From Halobacillus andaensis (GTDB lineage: Bacteria > Bacillota > Bacilli > Bacillales > Halobacillaceae): a stretch of DNA of 64,000 nucleotides. The DNA is taken from NCBI RefSeq assembly GCF_014636475.1, contig NZ_BMEL01000003.1:675673-739672 (forward strand), in the 5' to 3' direction. The notes under the pieces were generated by a model that did not search any database, was not told where the DNA came from, and saw only the letters and a program-made list of their open reading frames with translations. The first letter of the stretch is position 1; each line of letters opens with the position of its first letter. Positions 1 to 8,916 of the stretch are shown here, piece by piece. Made by a program: the position numbers and the translations under genes.

Positions 1-649
1 AAGAAATCCCATTTGTGTTGCTGGCTAGTGGAGCTTTACTCGTACTTATCAGTGATACGAAATTACAGGGATTAAGTGAAAACTTGCTAACACGCGGGGA
101 CGGCATTATCTTTTTATTGTTTTTGTCTATTTTTATGTACTACGTGATTGAAGTTGGTATGAAAAGTCGAAAAGAATCGATGGATGAACCCATTCCTTCA
201 AACATAAAGTGGGGAAAAAACACTGGTTTAACGCTAGCAGGTTTAGCCGCTATTATTTTTGGCGGCGATCTAGTGGTCGATAGCGGAACGTCGATTGCTT
301 ATGATCTTGGGATGAGTAATACATTGGTAGGGTTAACCATCATTGCGATTGGTACATCGCTCCCTGAACTGGTTACCTCCATATCCGCTGCATTGAAGAA
401 AGTGGAATTGCACTGGGGAATGTGGTGGGGAGCAATATCTTCAATATTTTATTTGTTCTTGGGGCGTCAGCTTTTATTTCGCCTTTACCTGTGAATGGAA
501 AAATATTTATCGATGTGATGATCATGATTGCACTGAGCTTGTTATTGTTCTTATTTTCAAGGACTCATTATAAAATTGGAAAAACAGAGGGTTTCATCCT
601 TCTGACTATGTATATCATTTATCTTATTTATATTATTTTGAGAAACTGA
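1..649 (+). pseudogene. Na+/Ca2+ exchanger family protein, 3' part, frameshifted
   Basis: This is the C-terminal half of a cation/Ca2+ exchanger (YrbG/CaxA type), an inner-membrane antiporter; the gene begins left of the window and reads in from base 3. The characteristic alpha-2 repeat is visible as GTSLPELVTSISAALKK, but the reading frame breaks near base 400-405. The downstream frame resumes with GNVVGSNIFNILFVLGASA, the family's second conserved block, and runs to the stop at 647-649. One missing base in the A-rich stretch at 398-404 would restore a single frame. Hydrophobic helices occur in both pieces. It is either a recent pseudogene or a sequencing error in a short A-run; the otherwise intact protein makes either possible. 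Confidence 0.8.
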
Positions 650-740
650 GATTTTATTTTGTTTTTAAACAGAAACATAGGAACTAAAGCAACAACGAAT
701 ATCTTATAGTATTACTCTAATACTAGTGGCTTTACTGAAA

Positions 741-786
741 GTGCCTGCCCCCACTGCGTTGGTGCTTTAGCAGGACGGGGCAGCAC
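741..786. repeat. REP-like hairpin repeat, copy 1
   Basis: An imperfect inverted repeat: GTGCCTGCCCC at the left and GGGGCAGCAC at the right, with an inner CTGC/GCAG stem. The same design recurs at 1840-1889. It lies between the exchanger and the convergent degV gene and could also act as a terminator. Similar GTGCCTG-type hairpins are dispersed repeats in Bacillaceae genomes (from memory, not searched). Confidence 0.6.
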
Positions 787-797
787 TAAATTTAAAA

Positions 798-1649
798 CTA
801 TTCCTCTAACCCTGCTACCCCGAAGCCCCCGGCCCCAGAATGAGTCGAAATCATACCGCCCGCCTGGATCCACCTTATATTTTGGAATCCGTTCTCTTTG
901 GCCACCTCATCCATCCGCTGCTTGATTTTTTCGTCGAGTCCGATGGAGTAGATAAAATAAAGCTGTTCTCTATCGATGTTGAATTCATTCAAGTAATCAT
1001 TCATGAGTTTTTCAGTAGCTCCACTCATTTTCCCGCGATACTTCTTTGTAGACACCAGCTTTCCATCCTTCAACTCTATGCATGGCTTTATTTTCAACAG
1101 CGTTCCAATTAGAGAAGCCATATTGCTTACCCGTCCTCCCGCTTTAAGAAACTCCAGGCTGCCGGGGATGAAAGTCAGCCTTGCTTTAGGAACGACTGCC
1201 TCTATTTTTTCAACTAAGCGTTCCGGTTCAATGACAGGTTCGTTTTCTAAAACTTTAGCGGCATACAATACAATCGCAGCTAGTCCTCCAGTAACGTTCA
1301 AAGCATCAATGAGAAAAATGTCTTCAAATTCTTCCGCAGCAATAACAGCACTTTGAAAAGAAGAAGACGCTTTTGATGTATAACCAATATGGATAATGAT
1401 GCAATCTGGGAAGTTCTCTCTTATCGTTGCAAAAAACTCTTGATACTCATGAGTATTTGTCGCAGTAGTGGAGGGTATTTTCTTCGTACGTTCATAGTAG
1501 TCATAGATATCCTGGACCGGCAAAGAACCGTCTAAATAATCTTTTCCATCCATAATGATGTGCATAGGAACGACTTGAACATCGTACTTTTCAGCTAAAT
1601 CCCCCGGTAAGTCAGCACCGCTTTCGGTCGATAAGATGATCCTTCGCAT
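798..1649 (-). CDS. DegV family fatty-acid-binding protein
   Basis: DegV-family proteins bind fatty acids and, as FakB, hand them to the kinase FakA for phosphorylation at the membrane. The 283-residue length is typical. Visible marks are the N-terminal STESGADLP segment, the TATNTHEYQEF loop that contacts the carboxylate, the mid-protein GRVSNMASLIGTLLKIKP block, and a C-terminal HSGAGGFGVA end. The start is supported by AAGGAGGAGATAGC directly upstream. It stands alone, with a REP-like repeat at each side. Which fatty acid it prefers cannot be told, and several paralogues per genome are usual. Confidence 0.9.
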   Translation of the reverse strand: MRRIILSTESGADLPGDLAEKYDVQVVPMHIIMDGKDYLDGSLPVQDIYDYYERTKKIPSTTATNTHEYQEFFATIRENFPDCIIIHIGYTSKASSSFQSAVIAAEEFEDIFLIDALNVTGGLAAIVLYAAKVLENEPVIEPERLVEKIEAVVPKARLTFIPGSLEFLKAGGRVSNMASLIGTLLKIKPCIELKDGKLVSTKKYRGKMSGATEKLMNDYLNEFNIDREQLYFIYSIGLDEKIKQRMDEVAKENGFQNIRWIQAGGMISTHSGAGGFGVAGLEE

Positions 1650-1839
1650 GCTATCTCCTCCTTGGTTATATTCAGGTTCGAGTCACTCTTCCTGTATTAT
1701 GCTTTAACTATACACGAGAAAACTGTAATAGCATTGTGATAACTATTAATTGCCGTACTTTAAGTGTATATTTCGGGGATTTGATTAATATTGCAGGGGT
1801 GAGGCTCTGTGAAAAACCTACTCCTCTTGAAAAGTGAAA

Positions 1840-1889
1840 GTGCCTGACCCCCACTGCATTAGTGCTTAGCAGGAAGGGGGGGCAGACAC
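1840..1889. repeat. REP-like hairpin repeat, copy 2
   Basis: Nearly perfect arms GTGCCTGACCCCC and GGGGGGCAGACAC with an inner CTGC/GCAG stem, matching the repeat at 741-786. It sits directly beside a truncated IS3 orfA fragment, as if insertion or recombination at the repeat removed the rest of that gene. Confidence 0.65.
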
Positions 1890-1919
1890 CATATTTATCT
1901 TTAGCAACGTATCTTCCCC

Positions 1920-2001
1920 ATACCTTAGTAGAAACAATTTTCACGTAAGGGGTCCCTTGTAGTGTTTGGATATCTTTATCGCTAAATAATCTTTTACTCA
2001 T
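1920..2001 (-). pseudogene. IS3-family transposase OrfA, N-terminal remnant
   Basis: The first 27 codons read MSKRLFSDKDIQTLQGTPYV and continue with KIVSTK. This resembles the N-terminal helix-turn-helix start of IS3-type OrfA proteins, whose family pattern is an (M)SK.(I/L)F(S/T)...NPYV..VS opening. The open frame runs on into the REP-like repeat, so the C-terminal part of the ORF is not transposase. A better-preserved relative lies at 12911-13141. Only a relic remains. Confidence 0.55.
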
Positions 2002-2049
2002 TTTCCCATCTCCGTACGAATTGAATTTGCCCCATTATACAAAAATGTA

Positions 2050-2089
2050 CCCTATAGAGTAGACTTTTTTAATTGTCTATTCTATAGGG
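2050..2089 (-). terminator. Terminator-like hairpin after transketolase
   Basis: A 15-bp inverted repeat with one mismatch (CCCTATAGAGTAGAC / GTCTATTCTATAGGG) 20 bases beyond the transketolase stop. In the minus-strand direction it is followed by a short T-rich stretch. Confidence 0.6.
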
Positions 2090-2110
2090 ATTATTAGCTA
2101 GCACTTTATA

Positions 2111-4123
2111 TTATTTTAAAAGATTTTGAGCATGTTCCACGACATGATCAATGGTAAAACCGTAATTCTCAATAATTGTATCTCCCGGAGCCGAAGCTCC
2201 AAATGAATCAATACCAATAATAGACCCATCGATTCCTACATAGCGTTCCCAGCCAAACGAAGAACCCATCTCAATGGCCAGTCGGCTTCTAACGTTAGAA
2301 GGCAATACGCTTTCTTTATAATCGTTACTTTGTTTATCGAAACGATCAAAAGATGGAACACTTACTACACGTACATCGTACCCCTTCGTTTTCAAGACTT
2401 CTTGAGTACGAACAGCAAGCTGCACTTCAGAACCAGAAGCTAATAAAATGCCATCCGGCTTGCTCTTTTGTGAATCACTTAAAATATAAGCTCCGCGTCT
2501 TACCCCTTCATAAGCTAGTTCACTCGTGCCTTCAAGGGTCGGGAGCGCTTGTCGGGTTAATACGAGAGCGTTTGGAGTTGCATTTGACTCTAAGGCCACT
2601 CTCCAGGCAGCGCTTGTCTCATTCCCATCTGCAGGTCGGATCACTGATAGGTTCGGCATTGCCCTTAATGAAGCAAGGTGTTCGACAGGCTCGTGTGTTG
2701 GTCCGTCTTCACCAACAGCAATGGAATCATGTGTAAATACATAATTAACAGGAAGGTTCATTAAAGCGGATAATCGCAGAGCCGGGCGCAAATAATCACT
2801 AAACACGAAGAACGTACCACCGTATACTTTCAAGCCTCCATGAAGAGCCATACCGTTTAATGCCGCTGCCATTGCGAACTCTCGAACACCAAACCAAATG
2901 TTTCTTCCGGCATAGTTGTTGCGGGAGAAATCCTCTTCATCTTTTACTGTGGTTTTATTTGACCCTGCCAAATCAGCACTTCCCCCAAAGAAATAGGGGA
3001 TTTTCTGAGCCAGGGCATTAATCACTTCACCTGAAGAAGCTCGAGTAGCTAACTTATCTTCTCTCGTATAAACGGGAAGATCTTTTACCCAGTTTTCAGG
3101 AAGACTCCCGTCCATTGCTGCTTTTAACTCACCTGCCAGCTCCGGATACTGATCTTCATATTGATGGATTAAATGGTTCCACTCTTTTTCTTTTTTCTCT
3201 CCGTTTTGCTGGACTTTAGTTTTAAAATCTTGATATACATCTTCAGGCACGTGGAATGGTTGATCGTGCTCCCACTTGTAATATTCCTTAGCTGCGGCGG
3301 ATTCTTCTTCACCCAGTGGTGCGCCGTGAGCGTCTGATTTTCCTGACTTGTTCGGTGAACCATAACCGATCACCGTTTTCACTTCAATCATCGTCGGCTG
3401 ATCCGTATTTTCTTTCGCCGCTTCAATCGCTTTGGAAATACTTTCGATATCCGTTCCTTCTTCGACACGGATCACCTGCCATCCATAAGCTTCATAACGT
3501 TTCTCTACACTTTCACTAAATGATCGATCCAAATCGCCATCCAGTGAGATATCGTTTGAATCATATAAAACGATTAATTTCCCTAAACCAAGGTGGCCTG
3601 CCAGAGATGCTGACTCTTGGGAAACGCCTTCCATTAAATCTCCATCCCCACATATGGCAAACGTATAGTGATCGACTACATTAAAGTCTTCTCTATTATA
3701 CTTTGCAGCAAGATGGGATTCAGCCATAGCCATCCCCGTCGCCATCGAAATCCCTTGTCCTAAAGGACCCGTAGTCGCTTCTACTCCGTCCGTGTGTCCA
3801 TATTCAGGATGACCTGGTGTGTTCGAGCCCCATTGACGAAAATTCTTCAAATCCTCAATGGTTACGTTATATCCTGATAAGTGAAGTAAACTATACAGAA
3901 GCATGGAACCGTGCCCCGCAGATAAAATGAAACGATCTCTATTAAACCAATTTGAGTTTTTTGGATTATGATTCATAAACTCGGTCCATAACGTATAAGC
4001 CATAGGAGCGGCACCCATTGGCATTCCAGGATGTCCTGAATTTGCCTTTTCTACGGCGTCAATGGTTAGCGTTCGAATCGTATTAATTGATAACTGTTCA
4101 ATAGCCATATTTGTTTTTGACAT
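2111..4123 (-). CDS. tkt: Transketolase
   Basis: Thiamine-diphosphate transketolase of the non-oxidative pentose phosphate pathway, moving two-carbon ketol units between sugar phosphates in the cytoplasm. The 670-residue length is full. Visible are the N-terminal [11 protein letters not shown] block, the ThDP/Mg motif starting CGDGDLMEG near residue 158, and the middle-domain GEDGPTHEP block near residue 465. Start: ATG with AGAGGTGAAAAC upstream. It lies downstream of the mannitol-type PTS gene on the same strand, separated by 159 bases that hold a gene remnant. A housekeeping transketolase usually exists elsewhere, so this copy may serve the polyol operon; that is inference from position. 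Confidence 0.95.
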   Translation of the reverse strand: MSKTNMAIEQLSINTIRTLTIDAVEKANSGHPGMPMGAAPMAYTLWTEFMNHNPKNSNWFNRDRFILSAGHGSMLLYSLLHLSGYNVTIEDLKNFRQWGSNTPGHPEYGHTDGVEATTGPLGQGISMATGMAMAESHLAAKYNREDFNVVDHYTFAICGDGDLMEGVSQESASLAGHLGLGKLIVLYDSNDISLDGDLDRSFSESVEKRYEAYGWQVIRVEEGTDIESISKAIEAAKENTDQPTMIEVKTVIGYGSPNKSGKSDAHGAPLGEEESAAAKEYYKWEHDQPFHVPEDVYQDFKTKVQQNGEKKEKEWNHLIHQYEDQYPELAGELKAAMDGSLPENWVKDLPVYTREDKLATRASSGEVINALAQKIPYFFGGSADLAGSNKTTVKDEEDFSRNNYAGRNIWFGVREFAMAAALNGMALHGGLKVYGGTFFVFSDYLRPALRLSALMNLPVNYVFTHDSIAVGEDGPTHEPVEHLASLRAMPNLSVIRPADGNETSAAWRVALESNATPNALVLTRQALPTLEGTSELAYEGVRRGAYILSDSQKSKPDGILLASGSEVQLAVRTQEVLKTKGYDVRVVSVPSFDRFDKQSNDYKESVLPSNVRSRLAIEMGSSFGWERYVGIDGSIIGIDSFGASAPGDTIIENYGFTIDHVVEHAQNLLK

Positions 4124-4135
4124 GTTTTCACCTCT

Positions 4136-4275
4136 TTATTTCGTAGCTTCCCAATCACTCAAAAACTGTTGGAGCCCATTGTCTGTTTGTTCCAGAGATG
4201 ATAGCAGGATCCGTCCCATTTCATGCAGTCTCTAAACAATCAATGGAACGAATGCTTGCCGTCATCAATTCTGTG
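4136..4275 (-). pseudogene. Unidentified gene remnant between mtlA and tkt
   Basis: The minus strand encodes a plausible protein tail, LHEMGRILLSSLEQTDNGLQ, running to a stop at 4136-4138. It is preceded in another frame by ELMTASIRSIDCLET. The composition looks like genuine coding sequence with a frameshift. I do not recognise the family; a lost regulator of the PTS operon is one guess. Nothing else is visible in this gap. Confidence 0.35.
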
Positions 4276-4281
4276 CTATTA

Positions 4282-5724
4282 TTACTCCTTTTTTAATCTC
4301 TCCATTAACCGTTCAAGAGCGGGATCATTTAAATAGTTCTCTATGGTGATAATTTCTTTATCAGGATGTGCTCCTTTTGCTCTTTCCTGTAAATCTTCGT
4401 GAACTACAATGATGTCTGAATGCTGAGGAGCATCTTCTATTCTGTAATGTTTAACTTCGAGGCCTTCAATATCATTCTTTTGCAATTTCTTTCTAAAAGT
4501 GGTTGCGCCCATTGCGCTGCTTCCCGCACCGGCATCACATACAAAAGAGATTGTGTTGATTTCTTCATTTTTCTGGCGAGTTGCAGAAGCCTCTTTTCCT
4601 GCTTGCTTCATAGCTTTAGACTTTTCTACAGAAGCAGAAATATCTTCCTCATCAGAACTTCTGTCAAGTTTCAGAATGAACGCTGTAACTAAAAATGTTA
4701 CGACAGCAGCGACTAGTACACCAGCGATGATACCGATGAAGTTTCCTTTAGGGGTCAATCCAAGATAGGCGATAATAGAGCCCGGGCTTGGTCCAGCCGT
4801 TAGTCCCGCGTCAAATAGACTGAAAACAGCTATACCTGACATACCTCCGGCAATCATCCCAATTATTGTAAGGGGTTTCATCAAAACGTATGGGAAATAT
4901 AGCTCGTGAATTCCGCCTAAGAAGTGAATGATCATGGCCCCTGGGGCGGTTCTTCTAGCCGTCTTTTTGCCGAAGAAAGTGAAAGCCAGCAACAACCCAA
5001 GGCCTGGGCCAGGATTAGAAGCGACCGTGAAGTAAATGGACTTCCCTACTTCGGCAGAAGCTTGCATACCCAATGGATAATAGATCCCTTGGTCGATGAC
5101 GTTGTTTAAGAATAATACCTTAGCCGGCTCATTGATGAGAGATAGCAAAGGCAATAAACCAGTAGCAACCAAAGCTTCAATAGCTGCTGTTACAAGGTTA
5201 TTTGCCGATTCTATTGTAGGTCCTATAAAGTAGAAAGAAAGAATCATCAATAGGAATCCTAAAATTCCTAGCGAGAAATTGTTAACAATCATTTCAAATC
5301 CAGCAGGAACTCTATTTTCAATGATTTTGTCAAATTTCTTTATAATCAAGCCCCCTAGAGGACCGATAACCATAGCTCCTAAGAACATCGGAATATCAGC
5401 TCCAACGATCAACCCGATCGCCCCAATAGCCCCCATCACAGCTCCTCTTTGGCCTCCAACCATTCGTCCACCTGTTATGGCTAAAAGTAAGGGCAGCAAG
5501 TAATTAATAGCTGGGTCGACAATTTGGGCAAGTTCTTCGTTGGGAATCCAACCAGTTGGTATAAACAAAGCTGTCAATAGCCCCCAGGCTATAAAAGCTC
5601 CAATATTCGGCAGAACCATATTTGTTAAAAAACCACCAAATGCTTGAACCTTCGCGCGCGTAGAAGGAGTATTTGTATCTACACCATTATCCTTTGCATG
5701 TGCTGCATCAGCCATATCATTCAT
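4282..5724 (-). CDS. mtlA: PTS mannitol-type transporter, fused IICB components
   Basis: Membrane permease and phosphotransfer protein that takes up a hexitol (mannitol in characterised relatives) and phosphorylates it. Residues 1-350 form the IIC membrane domain, with the substrate-binding GGIHE motif in mid-domain. A charged linker follows, then a IIB domain from about residue 389 whose phospho-cysteine lies in the FVCDAGAGSSAMGA motif (Cys about 396). The IIA part is separate (next gene upstream), as in many Firmicutes. It is third from the end of a minus-strand operon rpe-hxlB-mtlD-mtlF-mtlA(-tkt). Because of the unusual operon partners, a hexitol or pentitol other than mannitol is possible. 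Confidence 0.93.
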   Translation of the reverse strand: MNDMADAAHAKDNGVDTNTPSTRAKVQAFGGFLTNMVLPNIGAFIAWGLLTALFIPTGWIPNEELAQIVDPAINYLLPLLLAITGGRMVGGQRGAVMGAIGAIGLIVGADIPMFLGAMVIGPLGGLIIKKFDKIIENRVPAGFEMIVNNFSLGILGFLLMILSFYFIGPTIESANNLVTAAIEALVATGLLPLLSLINEPAKVLFLNNVIDQGIYYPLGMQASAEVGKSIYFTVASNPGPGLGLLLAFTFFGKKTARRTAPGAMIIHFLGGIHELYFPYVLMKPLTIIGMIAGGMSGIAVFSLFDAGLTAGPSPGSIIAYLGLTPKGNFIGIIAGVLVAAVVTFLVTAFILKLDRSSDEEDISASVEKSKAMKQAGKEASATRQKNEEINTISFVCDAGAGSSAMGATTFRKKLQKNDIEGLEVKHYRIEDAPQHSDIIVVHEDLQERAKGAHPDKEIITIENYLNDPALERLMERLKKE

Positions 5725-5810
5725 TCCTTTCTGAAAATTCAGTGATTTTAAAAGCTACGACAAGAAGTAAAAGAAAAGGTGTTCAGTTTCACCATTTAAC
5801 GAGAACAGAT

Positions 5811-6248
5811 CTATTCAACCATTTTTAGCACCTCTAATATCTCCTGCTCACTTTTGGATTCTTCGAGTTTATTCTTAATCTCGTCCTCAATCAGTATGGA
5901 AGACAAGTCAGATATTAGGTCTAAGTGGCCTGTGCTATCCTCAGCAGCTAAAACAAAAAAAGTATGAACTTCTTTGTCTTTCGGAAACTTCACAGGTTCT
6001 TCCAACTTTAAATAGGATACACTTGTTTTTACTACGCTGCCATCATTTTTGGCATGGGGCATCGCAATGCCTGGAACAATGACGATATACGGGCCATTTG
6101 TATTTACATTTCCAATCATATCCTCAATATATTGAGGAGTAATCGATCCATTATGCAATAATGGATCCGCTGCCTTTTTAATTCCTTCTTCCCAAGAATC
6201 AACGGATGGTAAAAAACGTATATTTCCTTCTAAATACTCAGCTAACAT
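5811..6248 (-). CDS. mtlF: PTS mannitol-type IIA component
   Basis: Cytoplasmic phosphocarrier that passes phosphate from HPr to the IIB domain of the neighbouring permease. The phospho-histidine is in the motif PGIAMPHAK (His about 65 counting from the chosen start). The open frame extends six codons further upstream to 6266. I chose the ATG at 6246-6248 because AAGGGTGAT lies eight bases before it, while the longer start has no ribosome site. The resulting 145 residues match the family length. It starts just after the mtlD stop and is followed by mtlA after 86 bases. Confidence 0.92.
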   Translation of the reverse strand: MLAEYLEGNIRFLPSVDSWEEGIKKAADPLLHNGSITPQYIEDMIGNVNTNGPYIVIVPGIAMPHAKNDGSVVKTSVSYLKLEEPVKFPKDKEVHTFFVLAAEDSTGHLDLISDLSSILIEDEIKNKLEESKSEQEILEVLKMVE

Positions 6249-6266
6249 ATCAACATCACCCTTCAT

Positions 6267-7430
6267 TTATGATTTCGATGAGTAATTCTCTTTTAATCGA
6301 ATATACTTATCTTTAATCTTTCTTTTTAAGGTCGCATCCTCGAGGCCAGTGAAATGGTCAATAGCTTGTTCGATTCCTTGCTCACGAATGTAGGATTGAA
6401 TAGTAACGGACTCTTCATCGTGAGTGTTATGAAATAAGAATGCTGTGGCGACCGCAGTTGTGAGTTTCTCTGTTGGTAAGCCCAATTCGAAAAGGACTCT
6501 AGTTGGTTTGATTAATCTCTCATCAAAGCCCAGCTTTCTAATTGGCGATCTTCCAACTCGTAATATATCATCACTTATATTATCATTTTTAAAACGTTTT
6601 ATCGTCTGGTCAATAAAACCAATAATTTCCGCATCCTCAAAATTATAAATTTGAGTAAAATAACTAGCGGATTCCTTAAGTGTTTCCCTTAGGAACTTTT
6701 CAATTTCAGGGTTCATTAAGGCGCTTTGAATCGTAGTATAACCTTCCAAAAATGCTGTATAAGCTGTGGCCGCATGACCCATATTGACAATATACAGTTT
6801 TCGTTCAATATAGGGTTTTAACTCGGCTACATAAGTGGCGTTATTTATAGATGGTAAATCTGAATTAAGCAATCCCGGCTTTTCAATCATCCATTCGTAA
6901 TAAGGTTCTACCAGGGTAACGACCCCTTCACTTCTTTCCTCGGAAAGTGAAAGTCGGTCAATAGCTGAATTTGGAAATCCAACGTGCTTACAGATAGTTT
7001 CCATATCACTGTTAGGAATATTTCTTTGTATTTCTTCTTTCAATTTAGAGGAAGCATTAATCATGTTCTCATTTGCAATGATGTCAATGTTACGTCTGCC
7101 CAACTGAATTCTCTTTAGCAGACCTTTGGATAGTACAGGAGCAATTTTGGATAAATTATCAACTCCTACAGATGTAGTGATTAAGTCAGCTTCAACTATT
7201 TCATTGATGACCTGTTCTTGTGAACTACTATGCAATGCACGTACAGGGGAAATGATTTCTGCTGTATGATCTTCATCTAATAATTCAAAAAAATAACTGT
7301 TGCTGCGATTCATACTATTGACCGTATATTCGTTTGCATCGACAAAGCATATCTCGAATCCACTTTTGTTCAACAAATACCCGATTAACCCTTTTCCGAT
7401 ATTTCCTGCACCGAAATGTAGCGCTTTCAT
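6267..7430 (-). CDS. mtlD: Mannitol-1-phosphate 5-dehydrogenase family
   Basis: NAD-dependent polyol-phosphate dehydrogenase; in the known family it oxidises mannitol-1-phosphate to fructose-6-phosphate. The N-terminal Rossmann motif is HFGAGNIGKGLIGYLL. The conserved catalytic-helix region follows around AELKPYIERKLYIVNMGHAA, with the family Lys and His. I set the start at the ATG of MKALHFG (7428-7430), preceded by AAAGGAGGG at seven bases; the open frame extends 14 codons further without a ribosome site. Length 387 residues is normal. Other polyol phosphates are accepted by some family members, so the substrate is open. Confidence 0.92.
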   Translation of the reverse strand: MKALHFGAGNIGKGLIGYLLNKSGFEICFVDANEYTVNSMNRSNSYFFELLDEDHTAEIISPVRALHSSSQEQVINEIVEADLITTSVGVDNLSKIAPVLSKGLLKRIQLGRRNIDIIANENMINASSKLKEEIQRNIPNSDMETICKHVGFPNSAIDRLSLSEERSEGVVTLVEPYYEWMIEKPGLLNSDLPSINNATYVAELKPYIERKLYIVNMGHAATAYTAFLEGYTTIQSALMNPEIEKFLRETLKESASYFTQIYNFEDAEIIGFIDQTIKRFKNDNISDDILRVGRSPIRKLGFDERLIKPTRVLFELGLPTEKLTTAVATAFLFHNTHDEESVTIQSYIREQGIEQAIDHFTGLEDATLKRKIKDKYIRLKENYSSKS

Positions 7431-7472
7431 AATTAACCCTCCTTTACAGCCAAGAGACTCGTTTTTTAACAC

Positions 7473-8033
7473 TTATTCTAAGTTCGCGTGGTATTCCCAA
7501 AGTGATTGCAGCTCAATATTTTTTTCATTCACCATCATCAATGCAATAGTGTCTCCCAATAACAATAAACTTTGCTCAAATAAGCTTTTCATCGGCTGTT
7601 CAGATTGGACTTCTTCAGGAGTGGCAGCATTAGAACTTATAGGAATTCTGATAAATAGATCTGAATACTGGCTCATGGAGCTGTTCGGGTTTGTGCCGAT
7701 ATGGGCAACTCTGGCATTAAATTGTTTAGCTTTGTTTGCGATAATTAAAGGAAACTGTGTTTCTCCGCTTCCTGATCCTACAATTAGTAAATCCTTATCC
7801 GTAATGGCTGGCTCTGTGATTTGGCCGACCACGTACGTTTTAATGCCAATATGAGCTAATCTTTTGGCGATAGCTTTTAAGGATAAAAGAACCCTGCCCA
7901 CACCTACGAAAAATACTTTGTCCGCTTTATTTATTTCAGTTAATAATTGATCGACATCATCGCTTTTGATATTGGTTAAAGTCGCTGTAATTTCATCGGT
8001 TATTTTTTTTGTTGCATTATTATAGTTGCTCAT
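7473..8033 (-). CDS. hxlB: 6-phospho-3-hexuloisomerase (SIS domain)
   Basis: A SIS-fold isomerase of about 186 residues, the normal length of HxlB/PHI, which interconverts D-arabino-hex-3-ulose-6-phosphate and fructose-6-phosphate in the ribulose monophosphate pathway. Marks are FVGVGR near the N-terminus, the sugar-phosphate-binding GSGSGET loop and the PHI-typical PEEVQSEQPMKSLFEQSLLL helix. Start: ATG at 8031-8033 with TGAGGAGG nine bases upstream, inside the end of the epimerase gene (14-base overlap). There is no 3-hexulose-6-phosphate synthase in the window. In this operon the enzyme more likely recycles a hex-3-ulose phosphate formed from a polyol; that role is inference. Confidence 0.82.
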   Translation of the reverse strand: MSNYNNATKKITDEITATLTNIKSDDVDQLLTEINKADKVFFVGVGRVLLSLKAIAKRLAHIGIKTYVVGQITEPAITDKDLLIVGSGSGETQFPLIIANKAKQFNARVAHIGTNPNSSMSQYSDLFIRIPISSNAATPEEVQSEQPMKSLFEQSLLLLGDTIALMMVNEKNIELQSLWEYHANLE

Positions 8034-8736
8034 ATTGTTCAGCCTCCTCATGTAATCCTTCACGAACGAGTTCTTCTATCAACTTTTTATTGTCTGCCAG
8101 GCTGTTTCCAGAATGGTATAAGCTTGTGCTTCCAGCCACTAATATATCTGCACCAGCGTTTACTAACCCTGCTATGGTATTCAAGGATACCCGTCCGTCC
8201 ACTTCAATCTTGGTATCTAATCCTTTAGATTTTATCAAGTTCGATAAATCTTCCACTTTCTCTTTAGCATAGGAGACTTGCTCTTCGTTTTTATCCGTTG
8301 CAAAACCTGGGTTAATTAACATTAGTAAAACTGTGTCACATTGCGGTAACACGTACTCCAGAACAGATAGGGGAGTTGCCGGGTTTAGCGCAACGCCTAC
8401 CTTGGTGTCATGCTTTTTAATCAAATTAATATAGCGATCAATGTGTGAACTGGTTTCAATATGGAAGGTGATTTGATCGACACCTATGTTAAGCATCTCC
8501 TGGATGAAAAACTCATTGTCATTCGACATAATATGGACGTCAAATTTCATATCCGTTATTTTTCTTAATTGTTCAATGGTTGAGATACCGAGTGGCATGC
8601 TTGGGCTGAAACTGCCATCAATAATGTCGATGTGTAAAGTATCCAGACCCGCTCTTTCAATTTCTTTAACACTTTTTTCTAAATTGCAGAGATCCGCACA
8701 CATTATGGATGGAGCTATAGTAATCTTTTTTTGCAT
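8020..8736 (-). CDS. rpe: Ribulose-phosphate 3-epimerase family protein
   Basis: TIM-barrel epimerase acting on ribulose-5-phosphate/xylulose-5-phosphate or, for paralogues such as AlsE, on hexulose-6-phosphates. Family residues visible are Ser in APSIMCAD, the metal-binding HIDIIDG, DVHIM, the NPGFA loop and the late acidic IEVDG. The usual VDGGI is IEVDGRV here, and the 238-residue length is slightly above the housekeeping form. It is first in the operon with a strong ribosome site (GAGGCGGAAAC). A paralogue specific to this pathway is likelier than the housekeeping rpe, which in Bacillus lies near prpC-prkC-rsgA. Confidence 0.85.
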   Translation of the reverse strand: MQKKITIAPSIMCADLCNLEKSVKEIERAGLDTLHIDIIDGSFSPSMPLGISTIEQLRKITDMKFDVHIMSNDNEFFIQEMLNIGVDQITFHIETSSHIDRYINLIKKHDTKVGVALNPATPLSVLEYVLPQCDTVLLMLINPGFATDKNEEQVSYAKEKVEDLSNLIKSKGLDTKIEVDGRVSLNTIAGLVNAGADILVAGSTSLYHSGNSLADNKKLIEELVREGLHEEAEQYEQL

Positions 8737-8776
8737 GTTTCCGCCTCCTCAATTAATTGTTTGTGCCTTTTTATTC

Positions 8777-8805
8777 ATGTTAATGCATGTTTGAATAAAT
8801 GTAAA
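8777..8805 (-). promoter_or_regulatory. Predicted promoter of the polyol PTS operon
   Basis: On the minus strand TTTACA (8800-8805) and TAACAT (8777-8782) are separated by exactly 17 bases, a good sigma-A layout, about 40 bases before the epimerase start. Confidence 0.55.
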
Positions 8806-8810
8806 GCATG

Positions 8811-8850
8811 TTTTTGCGCTTTTCAAATATTTTTTGCGCCTTTTTGCTTG
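8811..8850. promoter_or_regulatory. Candidate DeoR-family operator (two direct repeats)
   Basis: TTTTTGCGC occurs at 8811 and again at 8831, exactly 20 bases apart (two helical turns), each followed by a T-rich run. A weaker third copy (TTTGTGCCTTTTT) lies at about 8759-8771. The site falls between the divergent promoters of the operon and its regulator. Confidence 0.4.
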
Positions 8851-8916
8851 TTTCCATATTTTTAAAGCTATAAAATATGATATAATTCAAGAAATTATAG
8901 GAGGAGTTATACGTTT

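Noticed and set aside
8020..8736. 3-hexulose-6-phosphate synthase instead of epimerase
   Set aside because: The DG, DVHIM and NPGFA motifs follow ribulose-phosphate 3-epimerase rather than the hexulose-phosphate synthase pattern.
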